Positions 46,282 through 55,900 of a stretch of DNA of 64,000 nt are shown here, one piece after another. The DNA comes from Vibrio azureus. Lineage in GTDB: Bacteria > Pseudomonadota > Gammaproteobacteria > Enterobacterales > Vibrionaceae. The position numbers and the translations under genes are program-made. Position 1 is the stretch's first letter. Each line of letters starts with the position of its first letter. The DNA lies in the NCBI RefSeq assembly GCF_002849855.1, contig NZ_CP018617.1:434001-498000 (forward strand), in the 5' to 3' direction. The notes beneath the pieces are model-generated. The model searched no databases, was not told the origin of the DNA, and saw only the letters and a list, made by a program, of their open reading frames with translations.

Positions 46282-47490
46282 TTAGTGGTAAGTTTCGATT
46301 GTGATACTGTCAATAAAACGCTCACATCTCTGACTAAGTAAACGCCAGTTTGATTCTAATTTTTGTGCTGTGAATTCAGCTAAAATAGCGGCAATGATAT
46401 TCTCTTCATCTAAGTTACTATCAAGTTCTTCAATTGCGTTGATCACACTTGATAATGAGTTTTCAAAAAGCCTCCATTGACCGATTAAAAGACCAAGACT
46501 GTTTGATGCTGGTCCAATTAATTCCTCAGTAGATTGAATACTTTGTCTTGCTAGTTTCCAAGAGCGGAAAATTTTTTTTCCATGGTCAAGAGACGTTTCA
46601 AGAGCATGCAGTTCATGAAGTTTTTCTTCTCGTTGTCGATTGACTTCAGCTGCCTGTGTGCCATAAACACCTGCGATAGCAGGAGCAATAAACCAACCCC
46701 AGAAGGGTACCCAAGCATAGGTAGGAGTTGTTGCTGCGATCGTCACTAATCTAGCGTATTCTTTATTTAATTGATCAATTTCTACCCTTAATTGTTCAAT
46801 ATGTTCTTTAATTGAATCACCATCATAGCTGCCAATCAGATCATCATATTGGCTCTCTAACCGGTCTAATTCGATATTTTTCTCACCAAGGTGATTTTGG
46901 AAATTAATCATTTCACCACGCAGTTTGTCTGCTTCCTCTGCACGTGGTACCGCAAAACTTAACAGCTGTTTCAACAGCATTAATAAAGGGCTTTTATTGT
47001 TTTCAAATAAAATCGAATTATCGATATCAGCGGCATACTGAAGTTCTTCTATATACCAATAGATGACTTGCATGATCTGACTTGAGTAGCTACACCAGCC
47101 AGACATCGCATCAACGCTACTAATCAGTTTTGGGAAGATGCTGTTATTCCAATGCTCGGCATTATTTTTAAGGTCGGTGTAGCAGTCCATCAACCAACGA
47201 AATCCTTCGATGTCGGTTTCCGCTGGAATTTGAAATTCGTTCTGAAACTCAAATATTGTGGTTGGTAAAGACTGTACATGAATAATGTAGGTTTGTATCT
47301 GAAGCCATTGATGATCAGTTAAAACAAAGCTCCCATCATCATTGATGAAAATATTTTCACCAGCAAATGCATCTAAATTAAAGTTACCTAAAATAAGTTC
47401 ATTAGACATTGATTTAGATACTGCACTTAGAGGAAACAAAGATCCTACATATAATGTCGATAGTGTTTTCAGTAGACATCGCCTTTTCAT
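46282..47490 (-). CDS. XaxA/MakA-like alpha-pore-forming toxin paralogue (component A)
   Basis: A 402-residue protein, first gene of the operon. The N-terminus KRRCLLKTLSTLYVGSLFPL has a twin-arginine-like motif (RRxLLK) before a moderately hydrophobic stretch, ending near AVS. Then come LTDHQW...SLPTT (57-78), a helical bundle, coiled coil ~180-250, the hydrophobic tip TTPTYAWVPFWGWFIAPAIA at 254-271 and a second coiled coil to ~345. Length matches XaxA (about 408), but XaxA-type subunits usually lack a signal peptide. GGAGGAAT precedes the ATG. Upstream are ten 8-base repeats. Expected role: secreted subunit of a multi-part cytolysin; target cell unknown. Confidence 0.75.
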   Translation of the reverse strand: MKRRCLLKTLSTLYVGSLFPLSAVSKSMSNELILGNFNLDAFAGENIFINDDGSFVLTDHQWLQIQTYIIHVQSLPTTIFEFQNEFQIPAETDIEGFRWLMDCYTDLKNNAEHWNNSIFPKLISSVDAMSGWCSYSSQIMQVIYWYIEELQYAADIDNSILFENNKSPLLMLLKQLLSFAVPRAEEADKLRGEMINFQNHLGEKNIELDRLESQYDDLIGSYDGDSIKEHIEQLRVEIDQLNKEYARLVTIAATTPTYAWVPFWGWFIAPAIAGVYGTQAAEVNRQREEKLHELHALETSLDHGKKIFRSWKLARQSIQSTEELIGPASNSLGLLIGQWRLFENSLSSVINAIEELDSNLDEENIIAAILAEFTAQKLESNWRLLSQRCERFIDSITIETYH

Positions 47491-47502
47491 TCCAATTCCT
47501 CC

Positions 47503-47582
47503 AAACTAATAAACTAATAAACTAATAAACTAATAAACTAATAAACTAATAAACTAATAAACTAATAAACTAATAAACTAAT
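47503..47582. repeat. Ten perfect 8-bp tandem repeats before the toxin-like operon
   Basis: AAACTAAT occurs ten times without a mismatch (plus AAA). On the minus strand the unit reads ATTAGTTT, and the array ends at the ribosome site of component A. Octamer arrays at such places change copy number by slippage and switch gene expression in other bacteria. Confidence 0.95.
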
Positions 47583-47604
47583 AAATATAATTTTAAATTT
47601 AGCG

Positions 47605-47634
47605 TTTATATTTTCTTATAAGTTAACTTTTGAA
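47605..47634 (-). promoter_or_regulatory. Candidate promoter of the toxin-like operon
   Basis: On the minus strand TTCAAA (-35, 47634-47629), 18 bases, then TATAAA (-10, 47610-47605). Transcription would begin near 47598, placing the 80-base octamer array in the message leader. The region is very AT-rich, so chance matches are likely. Confidence 0.3.
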
Positions 47635-47810
47635 GGTAGATTGGTAAAATCAAATAAAATGAAACGTTTTATTTATATTAAACAATAACTTAAGTTATAA
47701 ATTTTTTGTTTTGTGATTTTTTAAAAAAAATTCACAAACTAGTAATTGATAACTTAACTAGTTTTTCATGTTATTAATAAATATACTCGGATCATTAATA
47801 TCTATTGGTT

Positions 47811-47843
47811 TATACCCAAGCATCTTGAGGTCACTTGGGTATA
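47811..47843. repeat. Vibrio intergenic palindrome, well-preserved copy
   Basis: TATACCCAAGCATCTTGAGG then TCACTTGGGTATA, one of the most complete copies in the window. Confidence 0.85.
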
Positions 47844-47986
47844 GGATGAGTTAGCTAATAAAAGTATTGCTTATTAAGTAATTTGTTTTTTAGGTGAGTT
47901 ATTTATTGAAAGGGTGACTATGAAATAGGTGGTTTACTAAATTGGTAGTTGACTCAATAGATAGTCAAGTGGGTTATTGTGTAAAG

Positions 47987-48044
47987 AGTTGGGAGTTGGG
48001 AGTTGGGAGTTGGGAGTTGGGAGTTGGGAGTTGGGAGTTGGGAG
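47987..48044. repeat. Eight 7-bp tandem repeats, G-quadruplex-like
   Basis: AGTTGGG repeated eight times without mismatch (plus AG). Each unit gives a GGG run with a four-base spacer, so the plus strand fits the G3-N1-7 quadruplex pattern twice over. It lies 9 bases from the MFS-gene terminator. Confidence 0.95.
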
Positions 48045-48053
48045 CGGATATAA

Positions 48054-48127
48054 AAAAGCTTAACAAACCGGAGCAAGTTAAGCTTTTTATGTTCAAATCA
48101 ATACCTATCAGTAAGATTTTAAAATTT
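48054..48127 (-). repeat. Direct repeat, copy 2: terminator of the MFS gene
   Basis: AAAAGCTTAACAAACCGG with GTTAAGCTTTTT, then CAAATCAATACCTAT, aligned with 42454-42528 at about 85% identity and one indel. It is downstream of the minus-strand MFS gene. Confidence 0.85.
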
Positions 48128-48166
48128 TTTGATACTAAAAATGTGTGGTACTAAAATGTACAGTAC

Positions 48167-49399
48167 TTATGCACTTTTAAGTTGGGCCAATTTCGCTTCT
48201 GAGAGCGGCTTAGTGATGAGTGCTAGCACAATACATACGGCCATCATTGCTGCGGAGATGGTGTAAGCAAATGTATAGCCCTCACCATTTGCCATCGAAA
48301 GTCCGACGACAGCAGCACCAATCGCACCACCAATACCCCATGAAGTATATAAAACGCCATAGTTAGTACCGTAGTTCTTAAGTCCGTAAAATTCAGCAGT
48401 GAGTGTTGGGAATACCGCTAGCAGAGTACCATAACCAATCGCAGCAATTGCTGTACCGATGATCAGAGTAAACTCCGTGTCAAACGTTGCGAACAGAACC
48501 ATGTTGATACCTTGAAGAACAAAAGCAAGCAACAGTGTACGTACGCCACCAATCTTATCTGCTAAAATTCCCGCAGCAACACGACCACCAGAGTTAAAAA
48601 TAGCAAGAATAGAGGCCAAGTAAACAGCGTTTGGTAGGTTTGCTTGAACACTTGCAATTGTCGTGATGTTACCAATGATCATTAAGCCTACAGATGCTGC
48701 TAATGCGTACATTACCCACAAAGCATAAAATTGTGGCGTTTTAAGCATGGCTTTCCATGATAGATCTTGACCATTTTTTAATGCTTTAGGCGCTTGACCG
48801 TGCTTTAGTTGTGGTTCGGTAGGTGTGTAACCCGCTGGTGGATTGTTTATTGTTGCCGCAAGTGGCACTGCAATAGCTAAAATTCCAACGCCAAGCACAA
48901 TAAAGCTGGTTTGGATTCCCATACTGTTGATCAGTGCTGCGGTAAGAGGAGCTAGATAAATAGCTGCAAGTCCAAAACCTGCTGCAATAATACCGTTAAC
49001 CATCCCTTTTTTGGATGAGTGGAACCACTTCATCGCCGATGGTGAAAGACATGCGTAGCCAAAACCGATACCGGCGCCAGTGACAACACCGAAAGTAATG
49101 TTAAGCATCAATGGTGAGTCGACAAACCCTGATGCAATCATGCCTAACCCTGTTAGTACTGTGCCTAATATTAGAATAAGGCGTGGGCCCATTCGGTCTT
49201 GTAAAATACCAGCAACCAACAGACAAATCGAAAAAGTAATCGTAGCGGTCGCATAAGGTGCAGAGGCTTCTGCTGCACTCCAGCCAGATTCAGTTACTAA
49301 AGCTTTGTTGAAGACACTCCAAGCATATAGGATGCCCAAACAAAGGTTGATACAGAACCCTGCCAACAGGATGCGCATCGCTTTATCAATCTTGTTCAT
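48167..49399 (-). CDS. MFS transporter of the oxalate/formate antiporter type
   Basis: A 410-residue, 12-helix major facilitator protein. The start LLAGFCINLCLGILYAWSVF is typical of the OFA (oxalate/formate antiporter) group, with the loop motif GILQDRMGPRLILILG after helix 2 and GRVAAGILADKIGGVRT after helix 8. Substrate is likely a small carboxylate but is not determined. Start chosen at the ATG at 49399; a TTG two codons earlier is open. Confidence 0.85.
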   Translation of the reverse strand: MNKIDKAMRILLAGFCINLCLGILYAWSVFNKALVTESGWSAAEASAPYATATITFSICLLVAGILQDRMGPRLILILGTVLTGLGMIASGFVDSPLMLNITFGVVTGAGIGFGYACLSPSAMKWFHSSKKGMVNGIIAAGFGLAAIYLAPLTAALINSMGIQTSFIVLGVGILAIAVPLAATINNPPAGYTPTEPQLKHGQAPKALKNGQDLSWKAMLKTPQFYALWVMYALAASVGLMIIGNITTIASVQANLPNAVYLASILAIFNSGGRVAAGILADKIGGVRTLLLAFVLQGINMVLFATFDTEFTLIIGTAIAAIGYGTLLAVFPTLTAEFYGLKNYGTNYGVLYTSWGIGGAIGAAVVGLSMANGEGYTFAYTISAAMMAVCIVLALITKPLSEAKLAQLKSA

Positions 49400-49956
49400 G
49401 TTCAATCTCAGTCAAAACTCTCGCTATCAAGCGATAGAGGGGTTAAAAAGAAAGGTGTAAAAATAAGATTTCACTAATGGGTGTGAATCCAGATTGGCGC
49501 GGATTATAACCAATAAACTTTAGAATGGAATCCTTTTATCGAGCTCTAAAAGAAAATTAATGATTTATTAATGGTAATTGTATGGTTTTTGTTTCTTAAG
49601 GTGAGTAATTGTTAATTTATCTGCGGTTGTTCATCGTTTGGTAGTTTAGCTTTTATTAATAAATAAGACATTTATGGTAAAATTTAGAATAAAAGAAACA
49701 ATTTGTTTCAATTTTAGTGTTAAGAAAATGTTTTTGAAGTGACCGCTGTTTCGTATTGTAAGGCTTGAATTATTGTGAATATAAGCTTTTTTAGGTTTTA
49801 ATTGTAAGTGATATGTTTAAAATGTGTTTCTAATGCGTTTTTTTGTCAGAGTGGAGAAAAATTAAGCTTGAAATTAAGATGAATATCCGTCAAATTACAT
49901 GCAAATTGAGTTCTCAATAATGAAAGGATGCTTTTTCTACTTTATCAGAGGTAATA
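49400..49956. other. AT-rich gene-free region
   Basis: About 550 bases between divergent genes. It contains T-rich and TTAAT-rich stretches and both promoters but no repeat or RNA I can support. Confidence 0.4.
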
Positions 49957-50358
49957 ATGAAACTAATCTTGATCGCGCTTTTTTCTATCTTGGCTAGCGT
50001 TCTATCTATTGAACATTTTCACTCTTTTTTATTTGGTTTCATGATTGCCACCTTGGCAGTAGGAAGTTGTTATTGGTTTGCTTTCCGTAGCTCTCGGTTT
50101 CCTGAGTTAGCGCTGTTTTTGTTAATCTGCGGTATGTTATCGAAGTTGGTGGTCACCGTCTCTGGTGTAGCATATGGTATGTCTCAGCAAATAATTACTT
50201 CTCCTATAGTGTTTGCTTTGTCTTACTTGTTTTTCTCAATTACAGTCACCTATTTGTGGTTCAGCCATAGAGAAAATAAGGTATCGATGCAAGAGACAAC
50301 GAAAGAAGTTGCTCAGAAAGCAATTCTGGAACATGATTTTAGAGTTCAAATAGTCTAG
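49957..50358 (+). CDS. Four-helix membrane protein, unknown function
   Basis: A 133-residue protein with four hydrophobic segments (about residues 3-18, 22-42, 50-72 and 80-101) and a charged C-terminal tail. CAGAGGTAATA precedes the ATG. The general form resembles small AtpI-like or YbaN-like proteins, but I find no motif that decides it. Confidence 0.6.
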   Translation: MKLILIALFSILASVLSIEHFHSFLFGFMIATLAVGSCYWFAFRSSRFPELALFLLICGMLSKLVVTVSGVAYGMSQQIITSPIVFALSYLFFSITVTYLWFSHRENKVSMQETTKEVAQKAILEHDFRVQIV

Positions 50359-50459
50359 TTCGGCTAGTTATATGTACACTAGGCATGTATTTATACATAT
50401 CTACATCGCTAAATATGGTAACTTTTAGTGGTCAACTGAAGAAATAACTCAGTTGAGTC

Positions 50460-50492
50460 TATACCCAAGTTCCACGAGTCACTTGGGTATAA
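50460..50492. repeat. Vibrio intergenic palindrome copy
   Basis: TATACCCAAGTTCCACGAGT followed by CACTTGGGTATAA, between two convergent genes. Confidence 0.8.
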
Positions 50493-50503
50493 AGGGGGAA
50501 AGG

Positions 50504-51448
50504 TTAACGTTTATTACGTAAATAGCGTTTGCGTCGCTCTTCTTTACGTTTCGCTTTTTCTTCTTCTTTGCGTGCGGTCTCTTGCTCTACTTCAATCAAC
50601 TCTTGCGTGATCATTTCTGGGAGTTCTAGGGTAACTTGCCCCAGTGTTCCTTGACGAAGCTCATGGAGAAGAATCTCAGAAACTTTGTGTAAATCAACGC
50701 GGCCACCAGCTCTCAATGCACCGCGACGACGACCTATTTCTTCCATGATTTCGATATCCGACTCAGGCAATTCGTCCATTTGATAACGCTGTTGGAGTTT
50801 TTCTGGGTAATGCTGGGCCAAATATTCAACCGTATAGAAAGCGACCTCTTCGTATTCCATTGCAGTGTCTTTGACAGCACCAGTTGCAGCAAGACGAAAA
50901 CCACTGTGAGGGTTTTCAACTTTTGGCCATAAAATTCCTGGCGTATCCGATAAGACAATCCCATTTTGTAAATTGATTCTTTGCTGACGACGAGTCACAG
51001 CAGGTTGGTTGCCTGTGACAGCGATCGTTCGGCCTGCTAACGTATTAATGATGGTTGATTTACCGACGTTAGGAATCCCCATGATCATCGTGCGAATGTT
51101 TTTACCGATTTCTTCACGATGAGGTGCCAGCTTGCGACACAACTCCATGATTTTATTAACCTCGCTGACTTCCGAGGTTGTGATCGCCATCGCTTTCACA
51201 TTATGTTCTTGTTCAAAGTGTTCAATCCAAACCTGAGTGAGTTCAGGATCGGCAAGATCGCGTTTATTGAGAACCTTAACGACAGGCTTGTCACCACGTA
51301 AAGTGGATATCATCGGGTTTTCGCTGCTAAAGGGAATACGCGCATCGAGTACTTCGATGATCACATCCACTTGCGGGATCGCCTCTTCAATTTCCTTACG
51401 TGCTTTATGCATGTGGCCGGGGAACCACTGAATAGAGTTATTAACCAT
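50504..51448 (-). CDS. rbgA: Ribosome-assembly GTPase RbgA/YlqF
   Basis: A 314-residue circularly permuted GTPase. Order is G4 (LNKRDL, 60-64), G5-like AITTSE, G1 (GIPNVGKST, 124-132), G2 and G3 (SDTPG, 167-171), as in the YlqF/YawG family that matures the large ribosomal subunit. The N-terminus WFPGHMHKARKEI is a family signature. The last 30 residues are highly basic (KRKEERRKRYLRNKR) and could bind RNA. Confidence 0.92.
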   Translation of the reverse strand: MVNNSIQWFPGHMHKARKEIEEAIPQVDVIIEVLDARIPFSSENPMISTLRGDKPVVKVLNKRDLADPELTQVWIEHFEQEHNVKAMAITTSEVSEVNKIMELCRKLAPHREEIGKNIRTMIMGIPNVGKSTIINTLAGRTIAVTGNQPAVTRRQQRINLQNGIVLSDTPGILWPKVENPHSGFRLAATGAVKDTAMEYEEVAFYTVEYLAQHYPEKLQQRYQMDELPESDIEIMEEIGRRRGALRAGGRVDLHKVSEILLHELRQGTLGQVTLELPEMITQELIEVEQETARKEEEKAKRKEERRKRYLRNKR

Positions 51449-51765
51449 TTGAAAATCGCCTTATTGTTTCATGGTTACGCTGTAACAGGTATCAATGCAT
51501 TGGTGTGCGTAATAGGCTCACTCAAGCCAGTTCAGACCGAGAATATTGGCAATGATGCGATGAAAACAGCAAATATTAAGAAGATTTTAACACTTATTCA
51601 GTCAGGCAGGAATTTAAGAAAGAGCGATCGATACAATTATACTCAAGCATCTTGAAGTCACTTGGGTATATTGGAGGCAGTTGGCTAAGTGAAACGCTCC
51701 CCAAGGCCATCTTTTTAAACACAGCATCTTGGGGTAGCTTAGTTATCAGTAAGGCGGTGTAAATG
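51449..51765. other. Intergenic region with a palindrome
   Basis: Contains one palindrome (51637-51671: ACTCAAGCATCTTGAAGTCA then CTTGGGTATA) and a worn fragment near 51719-51745 (CACAGCATCTTGGGGTAGCT). No gene seen. Confidence 0.6.
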
Positions 51766-52743
51766 CTATTTTGACTTTTGTTCGAGAGCCGAAATCAGCT
51801 CTTTACGTTCCAATTTGGCGGCTCGTTCAGCTTTATGATCGATAGGTGGCTGTGGGTGAGTTCGCATAAAGCGCTCATAATTGATGGCTCTGCCATTGTC
51901 GAGTAATTCAAGATGTAAATGTGGCCCTGTTGTTCGGCCGCTATTACCCGAATGAGCAATCACCTCGCCTTGTTCAACTCGATCGCCGACATCAACAAAA
52001 CGCAGTGACAAATGTAAATAGCGCGAAACCATGCCATCTGAATGCTGCACATTAATGTAATCACCTGCAAAACGATTATATCGTGACTTAATCACGACAC
52101 CATCGGCAATGCTGTGGATCGGAGTCCCAATCGGTACGGCATAATCTGTCCCTAGGTGAGGGGTGATTAATCCTGTGACTGGGTGTTTTCTGCGCATATT
52201 AAACCCGGAAGAAACTCGATAATTTTCATTCACGGGCATAATGAAATAAGGGTGCTGGTAAATATCTTGCTGATAAACGTTGTCACTATAGTTTACTTCA
52301 TTATTTATAGCGAAATATTCACTTTTACTATCGAAGTAGTAAAAAGAACTGATGTATTTTTCATTATAACGGTCGGTTTTTAGCTTAATTGCAAACTGAG
52401 CACCATTTGTCACTGATTGAATAATATCAAAGTCTTTTTCGATTAAAGATAACAGAGATTTTATATGTGCTTGAGATAACCCAGTATCAATTAATGAGGG
52501 AACAAAAGAATAGCGAACAGTACCAGTAATAATCTGAGTTCGTTGAAAGTATTTATCATAAACATCCTCCATATGAAATGGCACAATGGCAGGGGGTTTG
52601 GCCTCAAGCGTGATGGTTTGTTTTTCGCTTTTAGGCGCCGTAACTAGGGCAATCAAAGCGGCATTGGTTGCTACTACCAATGCGATAGCCGCAATCGGCG
52701 GTGAAATACTTTGATGATGTTGCCTGAGTAATAAACCAGTCAT
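51766..52743 (-). CDS. M23-family peptidoglycan endopeptidase
   Basis: A 325-residue protein anchored by an N-terminal helix (ISPPIAAIALVVATNAALIA). The C-terminal LytM domain keeps zinc ligands in HLGTDYAVPIGTP (H-x3-D) and GPHLHLEL (HxH). It probably cuts peptide cross-links in murein, as MepM/YebA-like enzymes do. The middle region resembles the helper domains of MepM. It diverges from the giant surface-protein gene. Confidence 0.88.
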   Translation of the reverse strand: MTGLLLRQHHQSISPPIAAIALVVATNAALIALVTAPKSEKQTITLEAKPPAIVPFHMEDVYDKYFQRTQIITGTVRYSFVPSLIDTGLSQAHIKSLLSLIEKDFDIIQSVTNGAQFAIKLKTDRYNEKYISSFYYFDSKSEYFAINNEVNYSDNVYQQDIYQHPYFIMPVNENYRVSSGFNMRRKHPVTGLITPHLGTDYAVPIGTPIHSIADGVVIKSRYNRFAGDYINVQHSDGMVSRYLHLSLRFVDVGDRVEQGEVIAHSGNSGRTTGPHLHLELLDNGRAINYERFMRTHPQPPIDHKAERAAKLERKELISALEQKSK

Positions 52744-52993
52744 GATATAAACAAACTTAGATAAAGAGTGGAGTCAAAGTATAATATTTTAAAGAAAATG
52801 TTACACGTCAGATAAGCAAATTCCTGTCTTTTAACTAAACAAATGATAATACAATTTGACATAAACCGAAGTTTGTCTGTTTCAATGACGGAAAGTATAG
52901 TTATTTCGGCGTTTTAATTGGGCTTTTTACCATATTGAGAAAAAATATAACAAGAATATAATCGCGGGAAAATTCCTATAGTTGTAATGCAGT

Positions 52994-55900
52994 ATGGCCA
53001 CTAAAAAAACATTTAAAACGACACTCAGCCTTATTTCTGTTTCACTGATGCTTTCCTCTTGTGGGGGAGGCGGCGGCGGTGGTGGCGGTGGTAGTAATAC
53101 GCCTCCAGAACGCGCGAAAGGAACCGTATCCGGTGTGGTTTTTGATGCGCCAGTTGGTGGGGCCGTCGTTTCTGCTTGGGAATACGAAAATGGTCGACTC
53201 GGTCGATTGCTGGATGAAGTGAAAAGTGGCGTTGATGGACGTTATACCTTGAAACTGCAAACGTCATCAAAACCAGTTTACATTGAAGCTAAAGGAGGGG
53301 CATATCTTGACCCCTACACCGACAAGCAAATCAGTGAAAGCAACGGTCAAAAACTGCATCTTCGAGCTATCTTGAATTATAGTGAGGGGGATAATACCAC
53401 TCAAATGATCACCCCACTGACCAACATGTTAACTGGTTTGGCGGAATTTAAGATCCATAATCAAGGTCACGATGTGCAGCGTGCTATCAGTGATACCTCT
53501 GCAACGTTAGAACAACTATATAGCTTTAATGTCAATCTCGTTGAGCCCATTGATATTGTGAATTCTGGCCAAAGTTCGATGCCAACAAGCGGTCATAAAT
53601 ACGGTGCATTATTGACGGCGTATTCTTCATTTTCTTATGATCTGATGGATCCAAATAACGAAGATGATCCATTACTTTACACTTCCATGCATCTCGCCGA
53701 TATCCAATATCGAGATATACGTGCTGATGGTAAACTCGATGGGCGTGAAAAAGACGTGATAACAGGTGGTTCAGCTGTTATGTCGTTTGGTAAAAAAAGT
53801 GTTGGTTCAGAGCTCTATACTCATGACTTAGCAAAGTCTCTCCTTAATGTTGTTAATGATACTAAGATAAATCACTCTTCAACAGCAGGGAAAGACTATG
53901 TTGATTTCGCCAACCATATCAGTGGTTTGGGTTCAAACTCCAGTGCGAACTCTGGTGGTGGTGTTATTCCTCCTCGTGATGAGACACCAATAGATAATGT
54001 TAAACCAACAGTTAGTAGAGAAAAGCCAGGTGAAATACTGCAAGGTGAGAATGGCCAAATTCGTTTAACACTCAGTGATGATGTCGGCATCAAAGATGTG
54101 AGTGTCTCTTTGGATTATGGTACTGAAACCTTCCTTTGCGTTGCTCAGGGTGAGACCATACTAGACAGTTTTTGTTCAATTAACAGAGGCGTATTTACCG
54201 CAGGTCAACGTGAAACCCAAGTCGACGTTATCATTGATACAGTTAAAGTTGATCAAGAGCAAGCAACCGATGCGTTAGATCAAGCGAAGTTGATTGTCAC
54301 ACCATATGAAGTTGAGCCTTATGTCGGTAAACCAGAAGATGAAACCACCGAAATTCGTTTTCAGTGGGATAACCAATATCCTGTCATTAACTTTAAGGGT
54401 GGGGATGTTGGTGCGGTAAAATGCGATTCATTTAATAACGATGAATGCCAATATGCAGATGAATATGAACTCCAAGGTACAGTGAGTGATGCAGAACTGA
54501 CTAGTAAAGTACAGATTGGTAAGAAAGGCGAGGCACTTGTCCCGACAGATTGTAAATCTCAAGGTGAAAATACTTGTGCTTTTTATTACAAAGTTGGCAT
54601 AGATAAAAATTTAAATAAAACCTTACTTGAAATTCGTGCCAGTGATAAACGTGGCAATGAAACGGTTAAGGATTTCCCAATTTTTAGGGATACTAAGCAG
54701 CCCATATTGAGTGAGTTCTCCTTTCCCAAGGGAGATATGAATTTTATTTATGATGGTGATAGCGGTCGTGTTCAAAGTAAAGCGCAATACACTGAATCTA
54801 CCTACCCAACAAATGAAGAAGCGGCTGGAGAGGCAAAGTTCTATTTGGATATCAACCGCTCGATTGCTAAAAACGGCATTGCTGTAGACAATTTTGACCC
54901 TGCATATCTTGATAACAACTCAATCCCTTATATCTCGTTCACAGCGTCGGATTTTTTTGAGCAAGATCCTACCAGTGGTATCGCAATCAGTACGCCGTCT
55001 GAGGAACTGAAAGTAGAGGTGGTTTGCTCTAAAAAAAGAGGTGAACAATGGATCCCCTATCAAGCCAGACAAGAGCAACTTCCGCGAATTGCCCCCAGTA
55101 ATCCGGGAGATGATATTATCTACTACTTACCGTACACCAGACAAACCTGTGGTCAAATACTGATTAACCAAAGTAATGATCAGGACTTATTTAAAATCGA
55201 TGTAAGGGTCGTCGATAATGCGGGGCGTAAAAGTCGGACAGAGAGCGCCTATTTTAAAAAGACGTTTAATCTACCAAGAATCAAAATCCATACGCCATTT
55301 ATTGAAGCGCAGGTGAGAGCGGAAGTTTTAAATCCTGAAAATGGTAATTTTGAATCATTAGGGGTATGTACCACTCGTACTGATGAAGGTGATGAATATC
55401 ATGATCGAGCGTCGTGTGAAATTGAAGCCGAGATAAATGAAGACAGCCGCATTCGAGTCAAATTGTTAGGGCAGGCCAGCTTTTATAACTGGTGTAATAA
55501 TAACTGTTCAGAATCGAATAAAACCACGGTTACGCTGACGGAGAAGAATAATCCAACACCATATTTAGGTGCGTATTACAAGGTAGAAAAATCAGGTGAG
55601 TCACTTGACCTCCACCTAACGGAATTGTCAGCTTATCAAATGGGCCTATTTGAGTTTTTATGGAACAAGGCCGATGACAAATCCATAGCGAGCTTTGATA
55701 CCATTCTTGATCAGGTAGAGACGGCGTTATCGGGTTCTAGTCTTGGTTCTGATGATGATAAGCCTTTCTTCGGGTTCGACCCAACCATTACCAGCTATGC
55801 TTTTGGTGACATGCTAAAAGAGATTACCGATCAACAAGCCGCGAGCAACGAATTCATTCATCGCTTTTTAGCTGAAGCATTGAATAAGATCCCTGGAGAT

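Noticed and set aside
47503..48044. Possible CRISPR array
   Set aside because: The repeats are 8 and 7 bases, contiguous and without spacers, and no cas gene is present.
47942..48154. 70-residue frame with SWELGVG heptapeptide repeats
   Set aside because: The repeats come from reading the AGTTGGG array, there is no ribosome site and the frame runs through the MFS terminator.
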